Positions 1-6,619 of a stretch of DNA of 11,087 nucleotides are shown one piece after another. Made by a program: the position numbers and the translations under genes. The stretch lies in the NCBI GenBank assembly GCA_944326175.1, contig CALVCY010000068.1, forward strand, positions 1 through 11,087, given 5' to 3'. The notes beneath the pieces were generated by a model. It had not been told where the DNA came from. It searched no databases and was given only the letters and a program-made list of their open reading frames with translations. This DNA comes from an uncultured Erysipelotrichaceae bacterium. GTDB lineage: Bacteria; Bacillota_I; Bacilli_A; Erysipelotrichales; Erysipelotrichaceae. Within the stretch, counting starts at the first letter, position 1; every line of letters starts with the position of its first letter.

Positions 1-2
1 CC

Positions 3-1985
3 ATTGCATTTATCGGCAATCCAAACTGTGGTAAGACCACCTTGTTCAATGCTTATACCGGTGCCAATCTCAAAGTTGCCAATTGGCCGGGAGTAACGGT
101 GGAAAAGGTGGAAGGGGCCATCCGTAAGCATGGTTTGACCATCCATCTGGTTGATCTTCCCGGCACCTATGCCTTAAATGCCTATACCATGGAAGAAAAA
201 GTCTCTCGGGATTTTATTTTAAGTGATGAGGTTGATGTGATCGTGGATGTCATCGATGCATCCTGTCTGCAACGCAATCTGTATCTGGCATTACAGCTGA
301 TCGAATTGGATCGACCATTGGTACTAGCGTTCAATATGATGGATATCGTCAACAAACGTGGTATGGAAATCGATTTCCACCGATTATCCGATATACTGGG
401 TGTCCCATGTATTCCCGTATCCGCACGAAAGAAAACTGGGTTGGATATTTTGTTGCACAATTGCATCCACCATGCGGATGGTTTGACCACTAAGAGAAAT
501 CAACATGAATCCTTTGATCGATGTTTGCCATATACTCAATCGTTTCAGCAATGGTTGAAACCATTGGAAAAACAAGCCAATGAAAAATATCCAGATCAAG
601 ATGGGTATTGGATCGCATTGAAAACCTTAGAAAATGATACGGTGGTCCAATCCATGTATCCCTTGGAACATGATCTTGATCTTGTCGAAGTCGCTCAAAG
701 CGTGCTCAATGCCAAATTCGCATGGATCGAAGAATTATGCGAAGAAGTGGTCATGAACAAAAACCGTAACGAACAATTAACGGAATCGATCGACCATTGG
801 CTGACTCATCCCAAACTGGGTGTTCCCATTTTCTTGGTGATCATGGCCATCGTTTTCATGTTGACCTTTACCATCGGCGATTGGATCAAAGGGTATTTTG
901 AACTTGGATTGGAATGGATCAGCGGCAATGCTTCCGTATTGCTCACTTCCCTTCATACTTCGCCATGGTTGATCTCCCTTTTGGTGGACGGCATCATCAA
1001 CGGTGTCGGGACCATATTGACGTTTTTGCCCAATATCGTGATCTTGTTCATTGCATTGGCATTGTTGGAAGATAGTGGGTATATGGCCCGTGTGGCCTAT
1101 GTGATGGAAGGGATCATGAGCAAGTTCGGTTTATCCGGAAGAGCGTTCATCCCGATGATTTTAGGTTTTGGCTGCACGGTGCCGGCCATCATGGCCAGCC
1201 GTACGCTGGAAAGTGTGTCCGATCGAAGACGGGTGATGCTGATCACACCATTCATGTCGTGTTCGGCTCGTTTGCCGATCTACATTCTTTTTAGCAGTAT
1301 GTTTTTTGGGTCGTATGCCATGATCGTGGCCTATTTGATGTATGTCATTGGTTTAGGTGTAGCCATTTTAATGGCTGCGATCATGCATCGACTCAAACCG
1401 AGCGCTAAAGAAAATGCATTATTGATCGAATTGCCGGATTATAAATTGCCCAGTGCATTTACTGTATTCGTTTATGTGTGGGAAAAGGTAAAAGATTATC
1501 TGACTAAAGCAGGTACGACCATCTTTGTCGCGTCGATCATCATGTGGGTATTGCTCAATCTTGGTCCAAATGGATTCGTGACGAATATGACGGATAGCTT
1601 TGGTGCGACCATCGGTCATGGGTTGGCAGTGGTATTGGCACCGGTTGGATTAGGCTTCTGGCAGATCGCAGTGGCATTATTGGCCGGAATATCGGCCAAA
1701 GAAGTGGTGGTATCTTCCACAGCTGTCTTATTCGGTATTGGCAATATCAATTCTGCCGATGGGATGGTCACGATGGCCGCAACCTTATCATCCATTGGTT
1801 TTACCACACTCAATGCGTTTGCCTTGATGGTGTTCTGTCTGTTGTATACTCCCTGTGTGGCCACATTGGCCACCATCAAACGGGAAAGTGATACGAAATT
1901 CATGATCCAATGTGCCTTGTTTCAACTGGGTGTGGCATGGTTGGTCACATTTGTGGTTTATCAAATCGGAAATTTGCTCTTTTGA
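3..1985 (+). CDS. feoB: Ferrous iron transport protein B (FeoB), 5' truncated by window edge
   Basis: FeoB imports Fe(II) across the cytoplasmic membrane, with a cytosolic G-protein domain fused to a polytopic membrane domain. The reading frame is open from the first complete codon (nt 3), so only a few N-terminal residues should be missing; 660 codons are visible. Counting from nt 3, the G motifs are GNPNCGKTT (5-13), the WPGVT switch threonine (about 32), DLPG (51-54), NMMD (111-114) and SARKKTG (140-146). The membrane part holds the two family gates: GFGCTVPAIMA near nt 1160-1200 and LLYTPCVATLA near nt 1840-1875, each with its conserved Cys. The C-terminus is complete and ends in a hydrophobic helix. 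No feoA or feoC is visible downstream; feoA could lie upstream, outside the window. A terminator follows 17 nt after the stop. Identification is very secure; the start cannot be given. Confidence 0.97.
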   Translation: MAFIGNPNCGKTTLFNAYTGANLKVANWPGVTVEKVEGAIRKHGLTIHLVDLPGTYALNAYTMEEKVSRDFILSDEVDVIVDVIDASCLQRNLYLALQLIELDRPLVLAFNMMDIVNKRGMEIDFHRLSDILGVPCIPVSARKKTGLDILLHNCIHHADGLTTKRNQHESFDRCLPYTQSFQQWLKPLEKQANEKYPDQDGYWIALKTLENDTVVQSMYPLEHDLDLVEVAQSVLNAKFAWIEELCEEVVMNKNRNEQLTESIDHWLTHPKLGVPIFLVIMAIVFMLTFTIGDWIKGYFELGLEWISGNASVLLTSLHTSPWLISLLVDGIINGVGTILTFLPNIVILFIALALLEDSGYMARVAYVMEGIMSKFGLSGRAFIPMILGFGCTVPAIMASRTLESVSDRRRVMLITPFMSCSARLPIYILFSSMFFGSYAMIVAYLMYVIGLGVAILMAAIMHRLKPSAKENALLIELPDYKLPSAFTVFVYVWEKVKDYLTKAGTTIFVASIIMWVLLNLGPNGFVTNMTDSFGATIGHGLAVVLAPVGLGFWQIAVALLAGISAKEVVVSSTAVLFGIGNINSADGMVTMAATLSSIGFTTLNAFALMVFCLLYTPCVATLATIKRESDTKFMIQCALFQLGVAWLVTFVVYQIGNLLF

Positions 1986-2002
1986 TCGGGTTTTTAATGA
2001 TC

Positions 2003-2037
2003 AAAGCGACATGCTTGAAAATCGCATGTTGCTTTTT
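2003..2037 (+). terminator. Intrinsic terminator of feoB
   Basis: A 12-bp stem (AAAGCGACATGC at 2003-2014 with GCATGTTGCTTT at 2024-2035, one G-T wobble) has a 9-nt loop and runs into a T tract. It lies 17 nt beyond the feoB stop and separates feoB from the next gene. Confidence 0.88.
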
Positions 2038-2046
2038 ATATAAAGG

Positions 2047-2111
2047 TATCGGAAGGATATCGGAACGATAGAGGTATAAAAATCGGTTATATCCTTCCGA
2101 TATCCTTCTGC
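2047..2111. repeat. Four 11-bp units in inverted pairs (operator-like array)
   Basis: The unit TCGGAAGGATA occurs head to tail twice on the plus strand (2049-2059 exact; 2060-2070 with one change) and twice on the minus strand (2090-2100 exact; 2101-2111 with two changes). The pairs are separated by 19 bp. Because the units are tandem, two inverted-repeat registers exist: a 14-bp perfect one (2047-2060 with 2089-2102) and a 13-bp perfect one (2053-2065 with 2095-2107). The right-hand units overlap the expected -35 and spacer region of the promoter for the downstream gene. An 11-bp period puts adjacent units on the same helix face. This is what one would expect of an operator, but binding is inference. 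A T tract does not follow, so a terminator is unlikely. Confidence 0.7.
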
Positions 2112-2134
2112 ATTTGATATACTGTCAATGAGGT
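2095..2134 (+). promoter_or_regulatory. Candidate extended -10 promoter and RBS of the HTH-ATPase gene
   Basis: TG-A-TATACT at 2115-2123 is an extended -10 element. At 17-bp spacing the -35 position (2095-2100, TTCCGA) is poor, as is usual for extended -10 promoters. GAGGT at 2130-2134 is the ribosome binding site, 7 nt before the ATG at 2142. Transcription should begin near 2130, so the mRNA leader would be very short. The -35/spacer region lies inside the 11-bp repeat array. Confidence 0.5.
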
Positions 2135-2141
2135 ATATGAC

Positions 2142-4013
2142 ATGAACTATGAATCCTATTTAAGTGTCAAAACGATGGCGAAGTTATGGAATGTGTCACC
2201 ACGACGTATCACCGAATACTGTGTTCAAGGACGTATTTTGGGTGCAGTTAAGGAAAATGGAAAATGGAAAATACCTAGTGGTGCAAAACAACCGTCAGAC
2301 AATCGTTCGGTGTTCCATAATCGAGAGATCAAACCGATGCCAATCGGATTTTCTAATTTTATTGATACGATATCAAATTATTATTATGTCGATAAGTCAC
2401 TGCTGATCAAAGATATATTGGATGAAAAATCGCAAGCATATTTATTTACGCGACCACGTCGCTTTGGCAAGTCATTGAATATGGATATGTTGAAAACTTT
2501 TTTCGAACATTCCGATCATTCAACCGCTTTGTATTTTGAAAATCTTAAGATTTGGTCGGCCGGTGAAAAGTATCGACAATATCAAGGAAAGTATCCGGTT
2601 ATTTATCTTTCGTTTGCTGAACTTTCGGATCAAAATTGGGATTCGGTATATCAGTCGTTAAAGCGAATCATATGTTTAGAAGCGGCACGTCACGACGAAT
2701 TGATGCATAGCCCACATTTGAATGAGGTTGATTCAAAGCTGTATCAAAGTATGATTCACGGCGATCTATCCTCAACGGATATGGCTTTTAGCTTAAAATT
2801 TTTGACTCGTTGGTTGTATCAACATCATGGCATCAAACCGATCATATTGATCGACGAATATGATGCACCGGTGCAACTTGGGTTTGATAATGGCTTTTAC
2901 GATCAAGTACTTTCTTTTATGCGCCCATTGTTTATGGGTGGTTTCAAAGATAATCCATATCTTGAACTGGGAGTTTTAAGCGGAATTTTGCGAGTAGCAA
3001 AAGAAAGTATTTTTAGCGGATTGAATAATTTGAATGTTTATTCACTTTTGGACGATCGTTACAGCGAATATTTTGGTTTTACCCCTGAAGAAGTGAAACA
3101 AATGTGTGATTATTATGGTGTTGCCGAAAAGTATGACGAGGTATGTCGCTGGTATGATGGGTATACCTTTGGAAATCATCGTTTATTCAATCCATGGTCT
3201 GTCATCAATTATTTTAACCGAAATTGTGTAGCGCGGACTTATTGGCAAAATGTGTCAATCAATACATTGATAAAACGGATTTTAAGCAACAGTAATCGAA
3301 AGATTTACGATCAAATGTGCGAATTGTTGTCTGATGGATCGCTAACATTACCGATTGACACCAATGTCGTCTATCCGAATCTAGAAACCAAGACAGAATC
3401 GATTTTCAGTTTTCTGGTTGTGACCGGATATTTGAATGCACAATTGATTGAAACCGTTCATGATGGGTTGACGCCGGTATTTAAAGTGAATATTCCGAAC
3501 TTGGAAATCAAAACGGTTTTTCGCCGTGAAATACTGGAATATATGGATCCATTATTTGATTATTCGACGATTCATGATTTGGAACAAGCGATGCAAAGTG
3601 GTAAACCGGATCGCATAAAATATCAACTGGTGCATATATTGGTAAGATCGGTGTCGTATTTCGATACGGCGAATGAAAGCTTCTATCATGGGTTGACCCT
3701 CGGACTATGTGCCGTGTTTTCGGATTATCAGGTGCGATCAAATCGTGAAAGTGGAATGGGAAGATTTGATCTTTTACTATATCCAAAGAAAGTCGATCTT
3801 CCTTGTATCATTATTGAATTGAAACAATGTGATCAATCGGAACCGGATTATCTGAGGACAGTTGCCAAGAAAGCAGTACGCCAGATCAACGAAAAAAAGT
3901 ATTTCGAAGATGATATTCTGATTCAAAATCAATCGATCATTCTTTATGGCATGGCATTTAGTGGCAAAAATGTTGCGATCGAGGCATCAGTCAATTCTGC
4001 AAATGCTTTGTAG
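2142..4013 (+). CDS. HTH-AAA-ATPase-like-PD-(D/E)XK nuclease-like fusion protein
   Basis: This 623-residue protein has three parts. Residues about 6-55 form a MerR/excisionase-like helix-turn-helix (SVKTMAKLWNVSPRRITEY, then a GRILGA..ENGKWKIP wing). Residues about 66-330 match the AAA-ATPase-like family that usually begins PIGxxxF: YYYVDKS, a Walker A-like RPRRFGKS (104-111) and a Walker B-like IILIDEYDAP (234-243). Residues about 505-605 are the PD-(D/E)XK-like C-terminal domain: conserved FYHGL, D543 in GRFDLLL, and E559-L-K561, so the likely nuclease triad is intact. Family members are usually around 520-560 residues without the HTH; here Met66 sits exactly at the usual family start, which shows the HTH to be an N-terminal addition. 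The ATG at 2142 has a good RBS (GAGGT, 7 nt). It is a monocistronic gene with its own promoter. The cellular role of the family is not established; association with mobile DNA or defence is a guess. Confidence 0.85.
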   Translation: MNYESYLSVKTMAKLWNVSPRRITEYCVQGRILGAVKENGKWKIPSGAKQPSDNRSVFHNREIKPMPIGFSNFIDTISNYYYVDKSLLIKDILDEKSQAYLFTRPRRFGKSLNMDMLKTFFEHSDHSTALYFENLKIWSAGEKYRQYQGKYPVIYLSFAELSDQNWDSVYQSLKRIICLEAARHDELMHSPHLNEVDSKLYQSMIHGDLSSTDMAFSLKFLTRWLYQHHGIKPIILIDEYDAPVQLGFDNGFYDQVLSFMRPLFMGGFKDNPYLELGVLSGILRVAKESIFSGLNNLNVYSLLDDRYSEYFGFTPEEVKQMCDYYGVAEKYDEVCRWYDGYTFGNHRLFNPWSVINYFNRNCVARTYWQNVSINTLIKRILSNSNRKIYDQMCELLSDGSLTLPIDTNVVYPNLETKTESIFSFLVVTGYLNAQLIETVHDGLTPVFKVNIPNLEIKTVFRREILEYMDPLFDYSTIHDLEQAMQSGKPDRIKYQLVHILVRSVSYFDTANESFYHGLTLGLCAVFSDYQVRSNRESGMGRFDLLLYPKKVDLPCIIIELKQCDQSEPDYLRTVAKKAVRQINEKKYFEDDILIQNQSIILYGMAFSGKNVAIEASVNSANAL

Positions 4014-4016
4014 CAC

Positions 4017-4045
4017 TTTACTTTTTTGCATAAATCACCTAACAT
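4017..4045 (+). promoter_or_regulatory. Candidate promoter of tRNA-Leu
   Basis: TTTACT (4017-4022) and TAACAT (4040-4045) are separated by 17 bp, each matching 4 of 6 consensus bases. Transcription would start near 4052, leaving a leader of about 19 nt before the mature tRNA. It lies just after the stop codon of the upstream gene. Confidence 0.4.
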
Positions 4046-4070
4046 AAAACCCGCATTCAGTTGAATGTAT

Positions 4071-4153
4071 GCGGGCATGGTGAAACTGGCAGACACGATA
4101 GACTTAGGATCTATTGCTTCGGCGTGCAGGTTCGAGTCCTGTTGCCCGCACCA
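4071..4153 (+). tRNA. tRNA-Leu (anticodon UAG)
   Basis: The sequence folds as a class II tRNA. The acceptor stem is GCGGGCA (4071-4077) with TGCCCGC (4143-4149), followed by discriminator A and an encoded CCA. The anticodon stem ATAGA/TCTAT closes the 7-nt loop CTTAGGA with anticodon TAG, which reads CUA leucine codons. A long variable arm follows, then the T arm GCAGG-TTCGAGT-CCTGT. The discriminator A and the long variable arm fit leucine. The D-arm carries the expected GG of the loop (AAACTGGCAGA). It has its own terminator and appears monocistronic. Open frames on the opposite strand here are artefacts of the tRNA. Confidence 0.95.
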
Positions 4154-4166
4154 ATTCAAAATCAAC

Positions 4167-4200
4167 AAAGCGGAACCGTTTGTGAAACAGTTCCGCTTTT
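4167..4200 (+). terminator. Intrinsic terminator after tRNA-Leu
   Basis: AAAGCGGAAC (4167-4176) pairs with GTTCCGCTTT (4190-4199), and the stem continues inward through GTTT/AAAC after a C-A mismatch. It ends in TTTT and begins 13 nt after the CCA end. Confidence 0.87.
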
Positions 4201-4234
4201 GTAACTTTATCTACGGTTAAATCATGAATTGCGT

Positions 4235-4265
4235 TAAAATAGACTTAGCAGTTAACGTGAAAGGA
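4235..4265 (+). promoter_or_regulatory. Weak candidate -10 and RBS upstream of the oxidoreductase
   Basis: TAAAAT at 4235-4240 matches the -10 box at 5 of 6 positions, but no good -35 lies 16-18 bp upstream. AAAGGA at 4260-4265 is the ribosome binding site for the ATG at 4277; the 11-nt spacing is slightly long. The terminator upstream implies that a promoter must lie in this gap. Confidence 0.35.
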
Positions 4266-4276
4266 TGTGAAACATC

Positions 4277-5461
4277 ATGTCAGTGGATACCACGATCGTA
4301 TCACAATGCCTGCATTGTAAAAATGCACGTTGTCAGGCAGCGTGTCCGATCCATACGGATATACCCAAAGTCATCGAATGGGTGCAACAGGGTAAAGAAA
4401 GTCAAGCACAACAGTACTTATTTGATCACAATTTCTTTTCGGCTATCTGTGCGATCGTGTGTGATCATTTTAGGCAATGCTATGGGCATTGTATTTTGAA
4501 TTTCAAAAATGATCCGGTTCCGTTTTATCAACTCGAAGCAGCATTATCTTTGGATTATCTGCGTCACTATCATCCAATGGTTCAACCATCCAATCAAAAA
4601 TCCGTAGCTATTATTGGTGCTGGGCCTGCGGGTATGACAGTGGCATTTAAACTGGCATGCCGTGGTTATACCATCGATTTATATGACAAGCATGAACAAA
4701 TGGGTGGGGTATTGCGCTATGGGATACCGGACTTTCGATTGGATAAGACGATCGTGGATCAGTATCAACGCATTCTTTTAGAATGCGGGATCTGTTTCCA
4801 TGGTTCGACCATGGTTGATCCGGTAATGGTCAAGACCATTGCAGCCACGCATGATGATTTGATCTATGCCAATGGGGCATGGATCGCCCGTAAACTGGGC
4901 CAGGGGGACGAACTGCCGTTTGTTTATAGTGCATTGGATGTATTGGAAAATCATATTCACTTTGATTCAAACCAGAAAATCATTGTCCTAGGTGGTGGCA
5001 ATGTGGCCATGGATGCCGTGCGCCATTGCCATCGCGATAGTCCAAACACATTGCTTTATTATCGCAAGCAAATCGCGGATATGCCGGCAAATCCCGATGA
5101 GATCCAAGCGGTCAAAGATGAAGGAATCGAAATCCATGAACTGGCGGCTCCCGTGCGCTTCGTGGATTCTCCACAAAATGGGATCATCTTTTCCAAAGGG
5201 GAAACGTTGATTGATGAAAAGGGAAAGAAATATACCCGTATGGTGGAAGGCAGCGAATATTTTGTCATGTGTGATATCGCCATATCGGCGATATCCCAAA
5301 GCGTGGATGATACCTTATGGAAAGATGATGGTTTGACCATTCATGAAGATGGTTCAACCAGCGATCCCCACGTTTATGTCATTGGCGACGCTTTGTTAAA
5401 ACCCGCAACAGTCGTTGAAGCCGTCAACAGTGTGAATAATATCTTGAAGTATTTTGATTGA
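4277..5461 (+). CDS. GltD-like FAD/NAD(P)H iron-sulfur oxidoreductase
   Basis: This 394-residue protein belongs to the glutamate synthase small subunit/dihydropyrimidine dehydrogenase N-terminal family, which passes electrons between NAD(P)H, FAD and [4Fe-4S] clusters in the cytosol. The N-terminal domain carries eight cysteines in the expected order: C11, C14, C19, C23 (followed by Pro) and C58, C62, C68, C72. GAGPAG at 114-119 is the FAD dinucleotide fold, GGGNVAMD at 239-246 the NAD(P)H fold, YYRK at 261-264 with MPA and EGIEIHE fits the family core, and GD at 370-371 begins the C-terminal FAD contact (ATVVEAV). It is shorter than typical GltD (about 450-490), and no glutamate synthase large subunit is nearby, so calling it gltD would be unsafe; the electron acceptor is unknown. 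A chorismate mutase gene starts 11 nt after its stop, so the two are very probably cotranscribed. Confidence 0.88.
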   Translation: MSVDTTIVSQCLHCKNARCQAACPIHTDIPKVIEWVQQGKESQAQQYLFDHNFFSAICAIVCDHFRQCYGHCILNFKNDPVPFYQLEAALSLDYLRHYHPMVQPSNQKSVAIIGAGPAGMTVAFKLACRGYTIDLYDKHEQMGGVLRYGIPDFRLDKTIVDQYQRILLECGICFHGSTMVDPVMVKTIAATHDDLIYANGAWIARKLGQGDELPFVYSALDVLENHIHFDSNQKIIVLGGGNVAMDAVRHCHRDSPNTLLYYRKQIADMPANPDEIQAVKDEGIEIHELAAPVRFVDSPQNGIIFSKGETLIDEKGKKYTRMVEGSEYFVMCDIAISAISQSVDDTLWKDDGLTIHEDGSTSDPHVYVIGDALLKPATVVEAVNSVNNILKYFD

Positions 5462-5472
5462 AAGGAAAGCGC

Positions 5473-5748
5473 ATGAACCCAACCGAATTATTAAAACCTT
5501 ATCGTGAAAAGATCGATCAAGCGGATCAAATCATCGTCTCTGCCATCGAATCCCGCTTTGATGCAGTGGTTCATGTTGGGAATATCAAAAAGGAACAGGG
5601 TATGGATATTTTTGATCCCAAACGGGAAGAAGTGGTTTTGGATCACATTTCGACTTTGGTGAAAAACCAAGAATATATTCCGTATATTCGTACGATTTAT
5701 CAAAGCATCATGGATCAAGCGAAAGCATATCAGAAGGATATGGAATGA
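5473..5748 (+). CDS. Chorismate mutase, AroQ class (monofunctional)
   Basis: The enzyme converts chorismate to prephenate, the branch point to phenylalanine and tyrosine. The 91-residue chain is all helical and the right size for one AroQ domain. Residues equivalent to the E. coli P-protein mutase active site fall at the same numbers: R11, R28, K39, D48, R51 and E52; Q87 is the likely counterpart of E. coli Q88. All key residues are present, so activity is expected. The start chosen is the ATG at 5473, with AGGA at 5463-5466 six nt upstream. A TTG at 5458 in the same frame overlaps the upstream stop and would put the RBS inside the gene. No prephenate dehydratase or dehydrogenase domain is fused. 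It sits 11 nt behind the oxidoreductase and has no own promoter that I can see. Confidence 0.9.
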   Translation: MNPTELLKPYREKIDQADQIIVSAIESRFDAVVHVGNIKKEQGMDIFDPKREEVVLDHISTLVKNQEYIPYIRTIYQSIMDQAKAYQKDME

Positions 5749-5863
5749 ATGGATGCAACCTTACCCAACGATATTAATGAAAGACGTTCGTCCGAAACGA
5801 CACTATTTCGAATCATATGTGTGTCATTGGCTCAGCCACACTATTCAACTGATGTGTAATGAA

Positions 5864-5927
5864 ACGACTTCTAGGCAGCTTTATGCAGTATAAAAGTTTC
5901 ATTCATATCCAAAGACTGCCAAGTCGT
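5864..5927. repeat. Long imperfect inverted repeat between chorismate mutase and toxin-antitoxin genes
   Basis: ACGACTT-(CTA)-GGCAG-CTTT (5864-5882) pairs with AAAG-(A)-CTGCCAAGTCGT (5911-5927), giving 16 bp with one 3-nt and one 1-nt bulge around a 28-nt loop. An alternative 8-bp pairing, AATGAAAC (5858-5865) with GTTTCATT (5896-5903), overlaps the left arm, so the two cannot be complete at once. There is no T tract. It could be a small degraded element or a structured RNA; neither is shown. Confidence 0.6.
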
Positions 5928-5953
5928 CTATGAAAATAATATATTTGCAGGCG

Positions 5954-5995
5954 TATCTATGATAAAATTTAGATAGAATTATGTCATAAAGGAGG
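5954..5995 (+). promoter_or_regulatory. Toxin-antitoxin promoter with inverted-repeat operator and strong RBS
   Basis: TG-A-TAAAAT at 5960-5968 is an extended -10 element. TATCTA (5954-5959) and TAGATA (5970-5975) form a perfect inverted repeat that brackets it, with centres 16 bp apart. This fits autorepression by the antitoxin or the antitoxin-toxin complex, as is known for this type of operon. AAAGGAGGA at 5987-5995 is a strong ribosome binding site 7 nt before the antitoxin ATG. Confidence 0.55.
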
Positions 5996-6002
5996 AAGCG
6001 TC

Positions 6003-6275
6003 ATGCTGAATATTCGCCCCGTTTCAGATTTAAGAAATCATTATTCTGAGGTTGAGGAAGAAGTTTTAATTAAAAAAGAACCAATTTTTCTTACAAAAAA
6101 CGGTTATGGTTCTATGGTTCTACTTAGCTTGGAACAATACGAAGAATTGACAAATGATATAGAGTTAGCACTTGATGAAGCAGATCGAGCTGCAACTCTC
6201 TCCGATTCCCGCTATTCTTCCGATGAGGTCTTTAGTCGGTTAAGGAGACGTATTCGTGAACGAAAAGCATTATAA
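6003..6275 (+). CDS. Type II antitoxin, Phd/YefM family
   Basis: The 90-residue protein opens with the family pattern IRPVSDLRNHYSEVEEEV and continues EPIFLTKNGYGSMVLLSLEQYEEL, the Phd/YefM DNA-binding fold. The C-terminal third (about 55-90) is charged and probably the disordered part that wraps and blocks the toxin. It is expected to neutralise the downstream toxin and repress the operon through the inverted repeat around the -10 box. The start has a near-perfect RBS (AAAGGAGGA). It overlaps the toxin gene by 20 nt. The region is low in GATC compared with neighbouring genes, which suggests acquisition by transfer. Confidence 0.93.
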   Translation: MLNIRPVSDLRNHYSEVEEEVLIKKEPIFLTKNGYGSMVLLSLEQYEELTNDIELALDEADRAATLSDSRYSSDEVFSRLRRRIRERKAL

Positions 6276-6570
6276 GTTACGCTATATTTCGTTATTTGAA
6301 GAGGATATGAATGAAATCGTCGATTACATCACCTATCGTTTGAAGAATCCAGATGCGGCTGAACGTCTCGTAGATGATGTCGAAAACGCCATTTTAGAAA
6401 GACTCTCTTTTGCGGAATCTTTTGAGTCTTTCCATTCGATACGTGAACGTAATTATCCTTATTATCGCATCCACGTACGAAATTTCACTGTTTTCTATGT
6501 TGTGATCGAAAATGTTATGGAAGTACGGAGGATTTTGTATAACCGTCGAAATTGGAAAGCAAATATTTAA
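6256..6570 (+). CDS. Type II toxin, RelE/ParE family
   Basis: The 104-residue protein fits the RelE/ParE fold: two N-terminal helices (about 13-50), then the beta core with YYRIHVRNFTVFYVV (69-83) and the C-terminal VRRILYNRRNW (90-100), whose arginines and tyrosine are typical of the family. RelE members cleave mRNA on the ribosome and ParE members poison gyrase; sequence alone does not decide which applies. The start is a GTG at 6256 inside the antitoxin gene, with AAGGAG at 6242-6247 eight nt upstream, so the toxin is translationally coupled to its antitoxin. A strong terminator begins in its stop codon. The gene looks intact. Confidence 0.92.
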   Translation: MNEKHYKLRYISLFEEDMNEIVDYITYRLKNPDAAERLVDDVENAILERLSFAESFESFHSIRERNYPYYRIHVRNFTVFYVVIENVMEVRRILYNRRNWKANI

Positions 6571-6619
6571 AACAACCATCCCAGAACGCTTTATGAGTAT
6601 AAATTGGATGGTTGTTTTT
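6569..6619 (+). terminator. Terminator of the toxin-antitoxin operon, possibly bidirectional
   Basis: A 13-bp perfect stem (6569-6581 with 6606-6618) has a 24-nt loop and ends in TTTTT. The left arm begins in the toxin stop codon. Read on the minus strand, the stem is followed by TTTTAAATATTT, so it may also stop transcripts from the minus-strand gene ending at 6771. Confidence 0.85.

Larger units (their letters stand above)
5749..6002. other. Intergenic region with an unassigned 36-codon ORF and inverted repeats
   Basis: An ATG immediately after the chorismate mutase stop opens a short frame (5749-5859) ending at TAA. It has no recognisable product and no RBS of its own, so I do not call it a gene. 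The rest holds the inverted repeat at 5864-5927 and the toxin-antitoxin promoter. No clear intrinsic terminator with a T tract is visible for the upstream operon. Confidence 0.5.

Noticed and set aside
182..599. Minus-strand ORFs inside feoB
   Set aside because: Antisense shadows of a clearly conserved gene, without RBS or recognisable protein.
4001..4027. Possible terminator of the HTH-ATPase gene
   Set aside because: AAATGC can pair with GCACTTT only with a bulge, giving six base pairs before the T run that follows; too weak to call.
4071..4153. tRNA-Leu as an integration site
   Set aside because: I found no duplicate of the tRNA 3' end elsewhere in the window and no integrase next to it.
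3944..4168. Minus-strand ORF across the tRNA
   Set aside because: It is the well known spurious translation of a tRNA-Leu gene read backwards; no RBS, and it overlaps the tRNA and the end of a real gene.
4778..5340. Several ORFs overlapping the oxidoreductase in other frames
   Set aside because: Shadows of a gene whose own frame carries all family motifs.
5458..5472. TTG start for chorismate mutase
   Set aside because: It would overlap the upstream stop codon and place the good RBS inside the gene; the ATG at 5473 also aligns residue numbers with the E. coli active site.
5749..5859. Small ORF of 36 codons directly after chorismate mutase
   Set aside because: No own RBS, no recognisable family, and the following DNA is clearly non-coding.
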